In this document: positions 8,110 to 18,005 of the stretch, one piece after another
How the letters are laid out: each line of letters starts with the position of its first letter
Position numbering within the stretch: the stretch's first letter is position 1
DNA from: a virus
Strand: one strand, 5' to 3'
DNA length: 32,699 bases
Virus record (IMG/VR): IMGVR_UViG_3300007276_000162
Location: 1 to 32,699 of that record
The notes under the pieces: generated by a model
Database searches by the model: none
Seen by the model: the letters and a program-made list of their open reading frames with translations, nothing else
What the model was told of the DNA's origin: nothing
Program-made: the position numbers and the translations under genes

Positions 8110-11100
8110 TTATCGTGACAGGTACTTGATTGATATAGTTTTCAGAGAAGGATTCTTTGAACCACCTTTCATGACAAACTTAGTCTGCGCTTGGTTGAAT
8201 GGTTTCAATGTACCATTTTGACCACCAGCAAGATACTCCGTCTGTGCAAACTCTCCATCATTTCTGTTTACTAGAGGGTTTCTAGGTTCTTGTAGAATCC
8301 AAGGTTGCAACGTGATGTCCTGATCCGCTTGTGCGGTTCGGAAGTAGAAATCAACGCCTGCATCCTCTGGTAGATTTATTCCTACACGAGCATCAATACC
8401 GACCGCAGGGATTGGTAATGTAACTGGTGAAGTAATATGTTTGGACGCAGTTGAACCTCCTATTGGTGCAGTCTCTGCGACAGGGTGGAGATGAGGAGTC
8501 ACGGATGGATCATCCAGACAATATCCCGCAGCAATCAAAGAAGATCTCTGTAAGTCAATGATAGGCGAAACATAATCATCTCCTGACTTGAAGTCTACCT
8601 TGATATATGCAGATCTCACACCCGCACCAAGATTAGCCGTTTCGGATGCAGCGTTGTAGATCGTACGCGGTGTATCAAACTCAACATTCTCTTCAGGAGT
8701 AATGCGTGAGTATTGTGCATCTTGAACGAAACGAGTCTCTCCGCCACTAATGTTTGATCCAGAAGTAAACTTCGCAGACACATCAATGGAAGTAGATCGT
8801 GGTATAGAGTTCTCTAACTGAAGGTTTGCAGTAGTAAATACAACGTTACCTTGAGATCGAATCTTTTCACCACCACCGAATCCACTAAAGGTTGCACTGT
8901 CAACATCAATAGTATAACCGTGTGCGTCAATCTGTGCAACAGTATGAGTAGTATTGAATGCGCCAGTAGTGATACCGAAGAATCCTGCAGCACTATCCAA
9001 AGATGCCGTATCTCCTACACGAAGACCGTGACACATATGTTGGACAAATACACGAGGAGATCCACCAGTAGTCAACAATGGATTCTCGGGTAATTCACGT
9101 GGTGCAAGATCTGCATTGTTCAATATCAAAGAACCGCCACCTTGAGCAAACTTCGCACGAATCAGACGGAACATTAGATCTTGATCTTTAGACGCAACCC
9201 AGTTAGTACCATTCTGTGGTAGGAATAGACTACCCGGAATTGGTTGAGTAGTTACACGTTTAACCGAAGAACCTAGTACTGGATTACCTGCGGTTGCACT
9301 GAACAACTCGTATTCAGTCGATGCAGATGATACTACGATCGCATACTGTTTCCAAGGTTGTAAGTGAACCGGTTCATCAAACTCAAAAGTTGTAGGTCTA
9401 GACTGTACAGTTGAGAGGATAGGTGAACTACCAATCGCATCAACCTCACCCACATTTAGGAATACGTGGGAGTCTGGAACAATAACGTTTTGAGAAGGTT
9501 TGCCATTCTCTACTGGACGTATATGCAACGACACCGGAAGATTACCACTATCCTTTGTACGGAAGTACAATTGGATCTTGGTTAACACCAATCCATATGG
9601 GTTGTCAACATAGAACGTCTGTGACATTGGGTTCTCAGGCGGTGTGATAGGATTGACTTCCGTAGACGCTTGGTGGTTAAGATCCACACCAATATAATCC
9701 GACAGAACACCAGACATTGTATTAGCATTGTCAATGTTGCGTAACTGTGCAACAGTCAGACCCGCAGCGTTAGTACCGTGTAGACCCGCAAGTTTAGGTT
9801 CAGAAAGGTTTACACCACCCGCAGAAATCAAATCTAGTTGTTTCTTCTGTTCTTTGGTCAATCGAACTGATTGTTTTTTACTTAACCACGAGAAGGGGTT
9901 GGGTGCGTCTGGATAACGATTCCAGTTCCAGTGAGTAATGGAATGTAATGCTATACCCATCGATGCATAATATGCAAACGCCTTAGATCCTGCCTCTCCC
10001 CAATCGGGTGTGTCGATGTCTAGTAACATGAACTCACGTACACCTGCACGGAATCTCTGACCAGAACCTTCGTTATAGTAATTGTTGGGATCAAACTTCT
10101 TACCCCATTTTCTTATTTCTTTAGACTTTGCCACACGGATCGAAGGAATGAAATATGAACCGATGATCTCACCGTTAGCATCTGATATCAAATCAGACTT
10201 ACCACTTGGGTGTTCGGTGATTGCATAACCATAACGGTTACCAATGTCTTCATTCCGATCAGACCAACGAATAAACGCTGCTTCTTCGCGACACCAGTTC
10301 TGTACATTGAATCCATCAAAGAATGGAGTAAATCTTGTATTAGGTTTCAGACCTTTCGCGTGGAAGTATACCTTACGTGAACGTATGAATGGAACGAGTG
10401 CAAGATCGACATACTTCTTACCAAATCGTTGGCGAAGTGAGGCAGATTGGAGTACTCGTTGTCTTGTTATTATGTGTCCGGCGATGCGCTTACGCGTAGA
10501 GAAAGCATAACTACTCTCTCCTTTCCTCTTGGTAAATGTCGGTATCGTTAACCTCGTTGTGTCACGACCCTGCCAGTTCCACTGCCATGCGTTCCATACG
10601 AACGCTTGATCGGTAGATAACTTATCTGTACCTTCAATTGCACGGTTTGCATTCGAGTAAGTATCTTTCCACTCATCCGAAGATGGTGACATCCTGAGTG
10701 TACCGGTGTTGGATACGTGACCGAATGGGTTTACCTTGAGGTGGTTGGACGCAAGACTCTGGAATGCGTACTCTTCGCTGTCGTAAGACAGGTATACGTT
10801 ATCACCAACCTTAGTGACACCTGTTGATAGACTATTATTGAACAGGAGTCGCACGTTCTCTTCTTGTGCTTTAGGATTAATAACCTGCGCTTCAGGGTCT
10901 AAAGATGCAGCGTAATCTTCGTTCTCAGTATCAGATGAGACATGATCATTGTTACCGTCCACTTGGATAGCAACCTCTATTCTTTCGTCACCCGCACTAT
11001 CCAAAGAAGCGTTTAAACGGTTCTCTAACTCCAGTATAGATAAAGCTGTCTCTTCTTTTAAAACATCTACCTTTGTCTCTAAAGCAGCAATATCTTTCAT

Positions 11101-13476
11101 AGTATAATGCTTATGTTCTAAAGGTACAAAAGATAAATCCTTAGCATTTAAAGTATTAGGATTTAATACAATATTATATAACTCTAACACATTATCTGGT
11201 GTAGGTTTGAACTGTGGATCTGCTGCTTGGTTACCCATCAACAACTGCAATTCACCCTCTTGAGTAAGCAACAGTTTATCTGCACGTCCCAAGTAGTAAC
11301 TAATGTCTGCGGTTACATTATCTCCATTCTTAGGAAGATAGTTGATATTAGTAAACGTACCATTGTCATTATCTGAACGGAAGTCGAGATAGTTGAATAG
11401 ACTTAGTTCGTCACCAGTCTGATTAACATGAGTAGGTATATTAGTATAACCTAAAGTGTTATATGACGATGCAGCAAAGAAGTCTCCATCGTTATTGTGA
11501 CGTAGTCTCTTATAGTTAACATACAAAGTAGATGGTGCACTGTCTTCACCATTGTGGATTAGACGTGAACGTTGATAGTAATTGTCTCTCTGACCATCGT
11601 CTAGTACGAAACTGTTCATCACATCCAGACCAACAGACACGGCATCTCGCACAGAGTCTAGATCTGTTACATCAACATGATCGAACTCATAGTAGTGATA
11701 TGCAACAGAGTTTTGTAAATCGAACCCAGTCCGTTTAGTTAAGGTGTCAGTAATACCTGTCAGTTCTGTCTTGGTACGTACCGCAGCAGTCTTCTGGACA
11801 TAGTATAATACTTCAAGAACAACACCGTCTGCAACGTCTGAGAGAGTTATCTCGCCATTGGATCCGTTGACTGTGTGTGGAATAAAACCACGAGTAGAAG
11901 ACGCAACCACCCAATTGGTGGTGTCAACAAAGGATTCCCCTGCACCCAGTACAGAAGAGATGTCAATCTTACTTGAGGCGACCGTTTTACTTCCGACATG
12001 TCGTTGTACTTTCAAAACTATATCAGACATCGACTGGAGTCTAGGTTGACTCAAAGGCATCAACAAAGTATTATTTTGTGTGCCATATAACTGTACATCA
12101 CTGTCCGAACCATAGATCGCAGTGGATAACTTGTACAGGTTAGTCGTAGAAGTACCGATTGACTTGGTGTCAGCAATGGACTTGTCTGAGTCAACATTGA
12201 CATCAAAGACATAAACTTTATGGGTTCCGTTGTTGGGGAGACTACTACCTTTCTCTACCGCACGGATTCTTGCAGTACCAATAATACCACTACTCGGATC
12301 GGTCAGACTAGTACTGAGGTTGACTGTGGTCATATCCAGATCAGGCAGTCCTCGAGCCGAATCGGCAAGGAAGTAGTTACCATACTCAATAGGAACGATG
12401 TCGTTGTTACGGTTGTCTGTAGTCTGAGGACGTGGTACTCTCAGTTTAACTGGAGATGGAGTTTCTACTCTATAACCATTAACGTATGCACTACCATTTG
12501 ACACAACCAATTCCAAGGAGGAATCACCAGAGACTGCATCTTCGAAGTGAATAGTGTATGGGTTGACAATGTAGTCTCCCGACTCTTCTTCGGTACGCAA
12601 TGCGATCAGTTCATTGATCTTGTTGTATGCATCACCCTCTTCTATTTCTTCAACAATCTTTGAGTTCTCGATATTTGCCAAAAACACAAAAGTATCATCA
12701 GCAGAAACCTTCGCCTGATCAACTAGTGTCAGGGTGATGCGGTATCTGTCTGCACCGGGAGATGCGTTGTTAAGTGTTCCACCGGTGTTGTCATACAGAC
12801 TGTTGTCATCTGATACAGTAAGAACTTCTTGTGTAACCTTAAATCCAATTGCCCCAGTAAAGGTTTGGGTATATGGACTTAGGATAATGCTTTGTTTGGC
12901 GGCATGTACAAATCGACCCAATACAAAAAACTCACCCGTCTCAACGTCAAACCTTACGCCACGACCAGATGCATTTGGGGTCTCTGTGATTAACTCATAA
13001 CCACTACCAGACTGGTCGAATAATGTTACCTTGTCGCCGAAACGGTCAGGTAAACCAGAAATCGCAGTCTGATCTGTATTGATATACTGAATGTATAAGG
13101 TGTCATAGGTAAACCCGGCACTAGTGTTCCGTGGTTGTACTTCAATTACCTTTGCTTCAAGACCAGTGACATCGTCTCGGAAAACAGTACCGACAGCAAT
13201 GTCTGCAAACGCAGAACCCGCATTGGTAGACGCAATCTTAACGTACTCGTGAGCAGCATTGATTGCCGTTCCACCAGAAGAAACCGCGGCACCTTCTTTG
13301 AAGATGTTACGTCCAAAACGTCCAATCTCTTGATAGATTAAACTTTGGAGTTGCGTTAACTCTCGTGCTTGGAGTGCTCTACCACTGTTGAATAGTATCT
13401 GGTGAAATCCCTTATCTTCGTTGAGATCATCATCATATGTACCACCTAACGTTGCGGATGTGAATGTAGTTGCCAT
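8110..13476 (-). CDS. large baseplate wedge / virion structural protein, DUF4815-type, gp7 position
   Basis: This 1788-residue protein starts 10 nt after gp8 and is longer than T4 gp7 (about 1030). The N-terminus (residues about 15-60), with GFHQILFNSGRALQARELTQ and LIYQEIGRFG, fits the DUF4815 domain of large structural proteins in marine T4-like phages. A central segment, VPFIRSRKVYFHAKGLKPNT followed by RFTPFFDG, is also typical of those proteins. Further on there are beta-rich carbohydrate-module-like stretches, for example around LHIRPVENGKP. No membrane segment or catalytic motif is evident. By synteny with T4 (6-7-8) it is a peripheral wedge component that probably anchors the fibre gene product encoded next. 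Order here is gp6-gp8-this protein, so whether it matches gp7 or gp10 cannot be settled by reading. Confidence 0.8.
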   Translation of the reverse strand: MATTFTSATLGGTYDDDLNEDKGFHQILFNSGRALQARELTQLQSLIYQEIGRFGRNIFKEGAAVSSGGTAINAAHEYVKIASTNAGSAFADIAVGTVFRDDVTGLEAKVIEVQPRNTSAGFTYDTLYIQYINTDQTAISGLPDRFGDKVTLFDQSGSGYELITETPNASGRGVRFDVETGEFFVLGRFVHAAKQSIILSPYTQTFTGAIGFKVTQEVLTVSDDNSLYDNTGGTLNNASPGADRYRITLTLVDQAKVSADDTFVFLANIENSKIVEEIEEGDAYNKINELIALRTEEESGDYIVNPYTIHFEDAVSGDSSLELVVSNGSAYVNGYRVETPSPVKLRVPRPQTTDNRNNDIVPIEYGNYFLADSARGLPDLDMTTVNLSTSLTDPSSGIIGTARIRAVEKGSSLPNNGTHKVYVFDVNVDSDKSIADTKSIGTSTTNLYKLSTAIYGSDSDVQLYGTQNNTLLMPLSQPRLQSMSDIVLKVQRHVGSKTVASSKIDISSVLGAGESFVDTTNWVVASSTRGFIPHTVNGSNGEITLSDVADGVVLEVLYYVQKTAAVRTKTELTGITDTLTKRTGFDLQNSVAYHYYEFDHVDVTDLDSVRDAVSVGLDVMNSFVLDDGQRDNYYQRSRLIHNGEDSAPSTLYVNYKRLRHNNDGDFFAASSYNTLGYTNIPTHVNQTGDELSLFNYLDFRSDNDNGTFTNINYLPKNGDNVTADISYYLGRADKLLLTQEGELQLLMGNQAADPQFKPTPDNVLELYNIVLNPNTLNAKDLSFVPLEHKHYTMKDIAALETKVDVLKEETALSILELENRLNASLDSAGDERIEVAIQVDGNNDHVSSDTENEDYAASLDPEAQVINPKAQEENVRLLFNNSLSTGVTKVGDNVYLSYDSEEYAFQSLASNHLKVNPFGHVSNTGTLRMSPSSDEWKDTYSNANRAIEGTDKLSTDQAFVWNAWQWNWQGRDTTRLTIPTFTKRKGESSYAFSTRKRIAGHIITRQRVLQSASLRQRFGKKYVDLALVPFIRSRKVYFHAKGLKPNTRFTPFFDGFNVQNWCREEAAFIRWSDRNEDIGNRYGYAITEHPSGKSDLISDANGEIIGSYFIPSIRVAKSKEIRKWGKKFDPNNYYNEGSGQRFRAGVREFMLLDIDTPDWGEAGSKAFAYYASMGIALHSITHWNWNRYPDAPNPFSWLSKKQSVRLTKEQKKQLDLISAGGVNLSEPKLAGLHGTNAAGLTVAQLRNIDNANTMSGVLSDYIGVDLNHQASTEVNPITPPENPMSQTFYVDNPYGLVLTKIQLYFRTKDSGNLPVSLHIRPVENGKPSQNVIVPDSHVFLNVGEVDAIGSSPILSTVQSRPTTFEFDEPVHLQPWKQYAIVVSSASTEYELFSATAGNPVLGSSVKRVTTQPIPGSLFLPQNGTNWVASKDQDLMFRLIRAKFAQGGGSLILNNADLAPRELPENPLLTTGGSPRVFVQHMCHGLRVGDTASLDSAAGFFGITTGAFNTTHTVAQIDAHGYTIDVDSATFSGFGGGEKIRSQGNVVFTTANLQLENSIPRSTSIDVSAKFTSGSNISGGETRFVQDAQYSRITPEENVEFDTPRTIYNAASETANLGAGVRSAYIKVDFKSGDDYVSPIIDLQRSSLIAAGYCLDDPSVTPHLHPVAETAPIGGSTASKHITSPVTLPIPAVGIDARVGINLPEDAGVDFYFRTAQADQDITLQPWILQEPRNPLVNRNDGEFAQTEYLAGGQNGTLKPFNQAQTKFVMKGGSKNPSLKTISIKYLSR

Positions 13477-13486
13477 CGTTTTCCCT

Positions 13487-14833
13487 TTACTTTGTTCCCA
13501 AATCGATTACGATTCGGAAGTCTTCGGTTTGTGTGCCTGTTTTTATTATTGCATCTTTGAGGTTATTTATGTACAATAAATCACCCGAATATCTGTTAAA
13601 GTCTGGTTGAATAATCGCATCAACTACCTTTGCTGTTGAGGTAGCTATTGAAGTGATTGTACCACTAACGTCAAACTCTCCATACCCTGTAGAGTCATTC
13701 TGCACATAGTATAGTCTGTTGTTTGAGTTATCGTGCCAGAAAGTCTTACCCCTAGTCTGTGTCGGGGTCTCGAAGATCTCATCTGCAACAAAGATACCAC
13801 TACCACCACTGACAGTAAAGGAATGCATTGCAGTTCCTATCTGAGCAGTAAATAAAGTTTTGGCAGAATCCGCGAGTTCCAAGTTACGCAATAGGGCAAC
13901 CTGTTTGAAATCGTTAGCAGGATCTGCAAGTGGTACTACATTACCCTCATTGTTCTGTACAGTGTTCTGTAACATAATCTTACCCGCACATAGAGATGCG
14001 ACCGGGTCTTTGTTGACACCACCGTTTGGTGCGATGATTGGTCTCAGTATTGCGTTACCCGCAGAAGGAAAAACCTTTGCGTAGTCATAACCACTACCGT
14101 GAAGAATGCGTCCAAAGTTATCAGAGTCTGCCACAATCTTAACAATCTTGCCATCAGAGATAGTCCCGACAAAGGTAGCGCCAGTGCCATTACCCTCAAG
14201 ATCTATACGAGGATTGAATTGATAATTAGACCCACCGTCTACAATTGCAACACCAAGAATCTCTCCCGCAATCGCAGTGGTCTGGAGATTACTTTGTTCA
14301 ATGGTTTCTGCAATGACACCAGAACCTACAATCTTCTGTACCGGCATGAACTCAGATGTTTTAAAGTTGTTAACAGAACTACCCGACATCTTGTAAAGAT
14401 ATCTCCAAAGATAACCGTCACTTGTAGGGAAAGTTCTTGACAATCCATCATATGCAAGTGCAAGAGTCGATGAGGGTTCTACTGAAGAACCGGTAGCAAT
14501 ACCTGTGCTGGTCTTACCAGTCTCAATACAAATGAAGACTTCGTTCTTACCATTCGAAACATAGAACTGTGTGCGATTAGTGTCGTTGTTGTCGTATTGG
14601 TTATATACTGTTCCTGAGATCCAGTCATATGTTTCGACAACAAAACTGTTTGCACTGATCGTTTTGACGAAATGCATTTCGTTTCTTGCAAGTATCTGAT
14701 CGTGCAGTCCCGCAGTTGACGAGTCCGCACCAGATAGTCCGAGATAATACGAGTCACTATCACCGTCCAAACTCTTTTTGAACTGGTTGATTAGGATCTT
14801 TCTACCGTCAGATGTTATTGAACTGGTTCCCAT
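13487..14833 (-). CDS. 8: baseplate wedge protein gp8
   Basis: This 448-residue protein is gp8-like, against 334 in T4. The N-terminus, with ITSDGRKILINQFKKSL and SYYLGLSGAD, and the segment FPTSDGYLWRYLYKMSG are characteristic of gp8 of marine T4-like phages. In T4, gp8 dimers bind gp10, gp7 and gp6 in each baseplate wedge. The gene lies directly after gp6, with its own TATAAATA motif at the gp6 stop codon, and is followed 10 nt later by the large wedge gene. A C-terminal part of about 110 residues beyond the T4 length is beta-rich and not recognised separately. Confidence 0.85.
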   Translation of the reverse strand: MGTSSITSDGRKILINQFKKSLDGDSDSYYLGLSGADSSTAGLHDQILARNEMHFVKTISANSFVVETYDWISGTVYNQYDNNDTNRTQFYVSNGKNEVFICIETGKTSTGIATGSSVEPSSTLALAYDGLSRTFPTSDGYLWRYLYKMSGSSVNNFKTSEFMPVQKIVGSGVIAETIEQSNLQTTAIAGEILGVAIVDGGSNYQFNPRIDLEGNGTGATFVGTISDGKIVKIVADSDNFGRILHGSGYDYAKVFPSAGNAILRPIIAPNGGVNKDPVASLCAGKIMLQNTVQNNEGNVVPLADPANDFKQVALLRNLELADSAKTLFTAQIGTAMHSFTVSGGSGIFVADEIFETPTQTRGKTFWHDNSNNRLYYVQNDSTGYGEFDVSGTITSIATSTAKVVDAIIQPDFNRYSGDLLYINNLKDAIIKTGTQTEDFRIVIDLGTK

Positions 14834-14861
14834 GAAACTTACACTCTGTTATTTGTCTATC

Positions 14862-14869
14862 TATTTATA
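14862..14869 (-). promoter_or_regulatory. T4-type late promoter (TATAAATA) before gp8
   Basis: The minus strand carries a perfect TATAAATA whose TAA is also the stop codon of gp6. It ends 28 nt before the gp8 ATG, the right place for a late transcript with a short leader. Known: this octamer is the -10 element used by the T4 gp55 sigma factor with gp33 and the gp45 clamp. Confidence 0.75.
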
Positions 14870-16661
14870 ATGAATCTGTGAGGATAGCATTCGCAAATGA
14901 TGACGCAGCATCATATCTTAGAATGTTATTTCGCAGAGGTGATATTGTTGCCTGATTCTCTGGAGTTGCAACGATCTTGACATGATCTCCGCTTGTCAGA
15001 CTAATAGTAAAGTTTTCTAGATTCAATGTACCCGTTGCAGCATCATAGGTACCCACATTATCCAATACAAGTTTACCTGAGTTAACGTTGAACAACTCAA
15101 GGACATTTGAACCCAGACGATTGCGAAGGTAACAGATGTCACCCCCATATCGGAAGTTCTTTGATATAACTGTGTGTACTTTATCGTCAGGTGCAGCAAT
15201 TGAAGTTGGGTAGTACACTTTATAGTTGGTTTGACCCGTCACTGGTAGGAATCTGTTCTGCATTTTAATTTCCGCACGGGAAGATAGAACAGAAGGGTCT
15301 GTGTCATCTATCTCAGTTAACAGATTAGAACGCCGGAATGACTGATCGAAGTCGCCGAGGTTTGCATCGAAGTGAGACTGCATGGTTGTCTTGACGTTGT
15401 TCTGAACAGACGACTGATTCAATGCAGTCAGGTTCTGATTGTACTGGAAGAAAGTCTGTACCTCAATGAATGTCTCAATGGGGTCTACAAACTCAAGACC
15501 AAAGGTAACGACTGCGAGATCCTTTAACAGACCTCGGATACCATCCTTAGTTGTTTGTTTGATGGTTGTGTCATCAGATGCAAATACGAGTGACGTGAAT
15601 ACCGTACCGTATTGAGGAGGAACATTGTCTTCTCCACCCCATGTCTTTACATCAGTAATAACATTACTATACTCTCGTAATATCAAGGAGGAGTAATCTT
15701 CTGCGGTCACTGCACGGTTCTGTGCAGCATACTGATAGGGTGCATTCTTACGAATAGAATCTAGATCTTCTTTGAGTGATCCCCCAGAGGATATAGTCGT
15801 GGTGGTAATTTGTATTGGTTTGCCGTTGATACCTGAAGCGGGGGTGAAGGTACGTGCACCGTTTGCCTCTGGCCCTGCAACTATATCATAGACTACTTCA
15901 ATCCGATTACCAGACTGGGGAGAAAGTCCTATTGAGGTACCATTAGTAAAGGTGATCTCATAGGATCCATTAGGAGTTTCTTTAATAACAAATATCTTTG
16001 AAGAAGAACTGATATTGGTCGTGGTGTTTAGATTGGTATACACATCATATGAAGAAGTTGAGGTATCATTATACACTCTTACCTCTACGGTGGCAAGGTC
16101 TAAACGTGTCTCAGGTATAACATAAGAATCGTTCTCGGACACAGGGCCAGCAATAAAGTTCTTAGATCGGGGAATACCTTCGTGTATGGCGACGTTAGTG
16201 TTTGCATTGACAGCAAAATAGTATAGACCGTTACCATCGTCATTACCTATTAATACATCTCGGGTCTTATAGGTAAACGTTTTGTTATCCACAGTACTGG
16301 TAAACTGAAAACCTTTAGGCATGGTAACAGACGCAGGTCGAGTCACATCAGATGAATAGTCCAGATACATTCTTACAACACCAAAGGATGCATTACGAGA
16401 CGCTACCGTGTAACCCAATGAACTTGCAAGACCAACCAAAGATGATCTCAACTGTGCAGTCGATATGAATGACTCATTCAACGCAAAGTTTGCAAGAAGT
16501 GCATTGTAGTGTGTGTTATACGCAAGCACGTCTAGTAAGTTCGAGACACCGGATGCTTCGAAATTATAATCGACAAACTCTTCCTTCTGTGCGAGGAACA
16601 ACTTTAGATTATTCTTGATTCCATCAAAGTCTAATTCGGTCGACTTTATTGTTGTTGCCAT
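14865..16661 (-). CDS. 6: baseplate wedge protein gp6
   Basis: A 598-residue protein, close to T4 gp6 (660). The opening, LFLAQKEEFVDYNFEASGVS followed by NLLDVLAYNTHYNALLANFA and a SSLGYT segment, is the conserved gp6/phage J-type wedge N-terminus. The segment AVTAEDYSSLI in the middle is also typical. In T4, gp6 dimers form the inner ring that holds the wedges together through gp53 and gp25. It lies 12 nt after gp25, in the order of the T4-like wedge block. No anomaly is visible. Confidence 0.9.
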   Translation of the reverse strand: MATTIKSTELDFDGIKNNLKLFLAQKEEFVDYNFEASGVSNLLDVLAYNTHYNALLANFALNESFISTAQLRSSLVGLASSLGYTVASRNASFGVVRMYLDYSSDVTRPASVTMPKGFQFTSTVDNKTFTYKTRDVLIGNDDGNGLYYFAVNANTNVAIHEGIPRSKNFIAGPVSENDSYVIPETRLDLATVEVRVYNDTSTSSYDVYTNLNTTTNISSSSKIFVIKETPNGSYEITFTNGTSIGLSPQSGNRIEVVYDIVAGPEANGARTFTPASGINGKPIQITTTTISSGGSLKEDLDSIRKNAPYQYAAQNRAVTAEDYSSLILREYSNVITDVKTWGGEDNVPPQYGTVFTSLVFASDDTTIKQTTKDGIRGLLKDLAVVTFGLEFVDPIETFIEVQTFFQYNQNLTALNQSSVQNNVKTTMQSHFDANLGDFDQSFRRSNLLTEIDDTDPSVLSSRAEIKMQNRFLPVTGQTNYKVYYPTSIAAPDDKVHTVISKNFRYGGDICYLRNRLGSNVLELFNVNSGKLVLDNVGTYDAATGTLNLENFTISLTSGDHVKIVATPENQATISPLRNNILRYDAASSFANAILTDSL

Positions 16662-16673
16662 TTTACTTTGTCC

Positions 16674-17345
16674 TTATACTTGTTCGGATAGTATTACTTC
16701 TTCGTTCTGTGTCAGTAATTGTATATCGCCATTGGTTCCAACGGTCAGGATTGCACCATCCAGAATACCTAGTTCGTCTGTTCGTAATAACAACCCAGCA
16801 AACGTCAATAGACGATTACCCGCTTCAGATAGTATAATCTCATCTGGTACTGGCGTTGCAGTGACCGGTAGAACCACGGGTAACACACCACCCTGATCAC
16901 TGAGTTTAATTCGTAACGTATCCGATACCTGTGAGTTAACTATTCTAAACTCAATAACTACAGATATCTCGTTGTAATCTGGGGTTGCAACAATCTTTAG
17001 GTTAGTGATAATTGCACGAGGTTCGAATCTCTTAACGGAGGCACGAATCTGTTGAATCATTTTATCCGCAGTAGTCGTGTCCATCATCTCAAACAATAGA
17101 CTACTTAGATCCCCACCAAATGCAGGTCGGAATGGTTTCTCGAACCTGTTAGTTAACAAAAGATTCTTCAGTGATTGTTTTACTGCTGCAGCATCTGTCT
17201 TACGCAGAACATCACCGTCACCAGAAGAATACGTGGGCGCAATTCGTGCATCCAATGTCAAGTCGACATCAGAGAACGTACGTTCGCGTGTTACCCTAGT
17301 ACTCTTACTGAGGTTACCGTCTTCGGGTGAAAATATCTTTGCCAT
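16674..17345 (-). CDS. 25: baseplate wedge protein gp25 with a C-terminal extension
   Basis: At 223 residues it is much longer than T4 gp25 (132). The core (about residues 45-155) has KQSLKNLLLTNRFEKPFRPA, then GGDLSSLLFE, and the FEPR motif near residue 107, which marks the GPW/gp25 family. gp25 initiates sheath assembly on the baseplate. About 65 further residues, beginning around PVVLPVTATPVPDE, form an unexplained extension seen neither in T4 nor in compact gp25 proteins. A TATAAATA late promoter lies 25 nt upstream of the ATG. Confidence 0.85.
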   Translation of the reverse strand: MAKIFSPEDGNLSKSTRVTRERTFSDVDLTLDARIAPTYSSGDGDVLRKTDAAAVKQSLKNLLLTNRFEKPFRPAFGGDLSSLLFEMMDTTTADKMIQQIRASVKRFEPRAIITNLKIVATPDYNEISVVIEFRIVNSQVSDTLRIKLSDQGGVLPVVLPVTATPVPDEIILSEAGNRLLTFAGLLLRTDELGILDGAILTVGTNGDIQLLTQNEEVILSEQV

Positions 17346-17369
17346 ATGATCAGTGAAACCTTTTTCTTT

Positions 17370-17377
17370 TATTTATA
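17370..17377 (-). promoter_or_regulatory. T4-type late promoter (TATAAATA) before gp25
   Basis: A perfect TATAAATA on the minus strand sits in the 33-nt gap between the 208-residue gene and gp25, ending 24 nt before the gp25 ATG. It would drive gp25-gp6 and possibly on into gp8. An AAAAAGG Shine-Dalgarno-like run follows it. Confidence 0.75.
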
Positions 17378-17378
17378 A

Positions 17379-18005
17379 CTATTCTTCAGGCAGAATCTCT
17401 AACAACTCCGACTGAGTTTGTAAAGTGCCATTGAATGTGGTGTTTATATCATAATTAAAAGAAACATCAAAGTCTCTCCCTACTTCAGGAACAGAAAGTA
17501 GAATCGTTGTAACAAGATCATTGTTAGGATCAAAGGTGTCATATGCGAGTTCTATCTCGTCATAGTCCAGATAATCTTTCCAAAACACGGCGAGGTCATA
17601 AGTCTTACGAGGATCACTCTTGCCGTGTTTGTCTATCAGTTGATAACCAATACCACGACCGGTGCGGCGTAGGTCATTGAATCCTGTGGGTCTTTCGCCC
17701 TTATAACCATCCGAAGTAAAGTCTTGGTAAGGTTCGTAGACACCATCCGATACCACCAGTCTGTGTTGTGTAAACTCAGAGTTGAAGGTGACACTATTCA
17801 TTGCATTCGCATGAAGGACTAGATTACGTGCAACCTGATCGCGGTCTATTGGGCCACTGAATGAGTCATCGTATAGTCTATCAAACTGTGTACGTGATCC
17901 CAATGCACCAAGGAACTTCGCACATGTGATACCCGGTGCGAGTTTGGTGGATGACGTAATGTCCTTTCCAGCAGGGTTATAGGTGGGGTCAACTAATATT
18001 TTCAT
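17379..18005 (-). CDS. hub-operon protein of unknown function, weakly M15-peptidase-like
   Basis: This 208-residue protein overlaps the needle gene by ATGA (18002-18005), so it is translationally coupled to the hub genes. I do not recognise it firmly. Its layout loosely resembles an M15-type peptidoglycan peptidase: an early segment KLAPGITCAKFLGALGS, a central helical RDQVARNLVLHANAM, a strand LVVSDGVYEP, then RRTGRGIGYQLID where M15 enzymes have H-x-x-G-x-A-x-D. If that alignment is right, the zinc His is Arg and the Asp is Gly, so it would be inactive. The C-terminal third is beta-rich. Alternatives are a hub decoration protein or needle chaperone. Confidence 0.7.
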   Translation of the reverse strand: MKILVDPTYNPAGKDITSSTKLAPGITCAKFLGALGSRTQFDRLYDDSFSGPIDRDQVARNLVLHANAMNSVTFNSEFTQHRLVVSDGVYEPYQDFTSDGYKGERPTGFNDLRRTGRGIGYQLIDKHGKSDPRKTYDLAVFWKDYLDYDEIELAYDTFDPNNDLVTTILLSVPEVGRDFDVSFNYDINTTFNGTLQTQSELLEILPEE

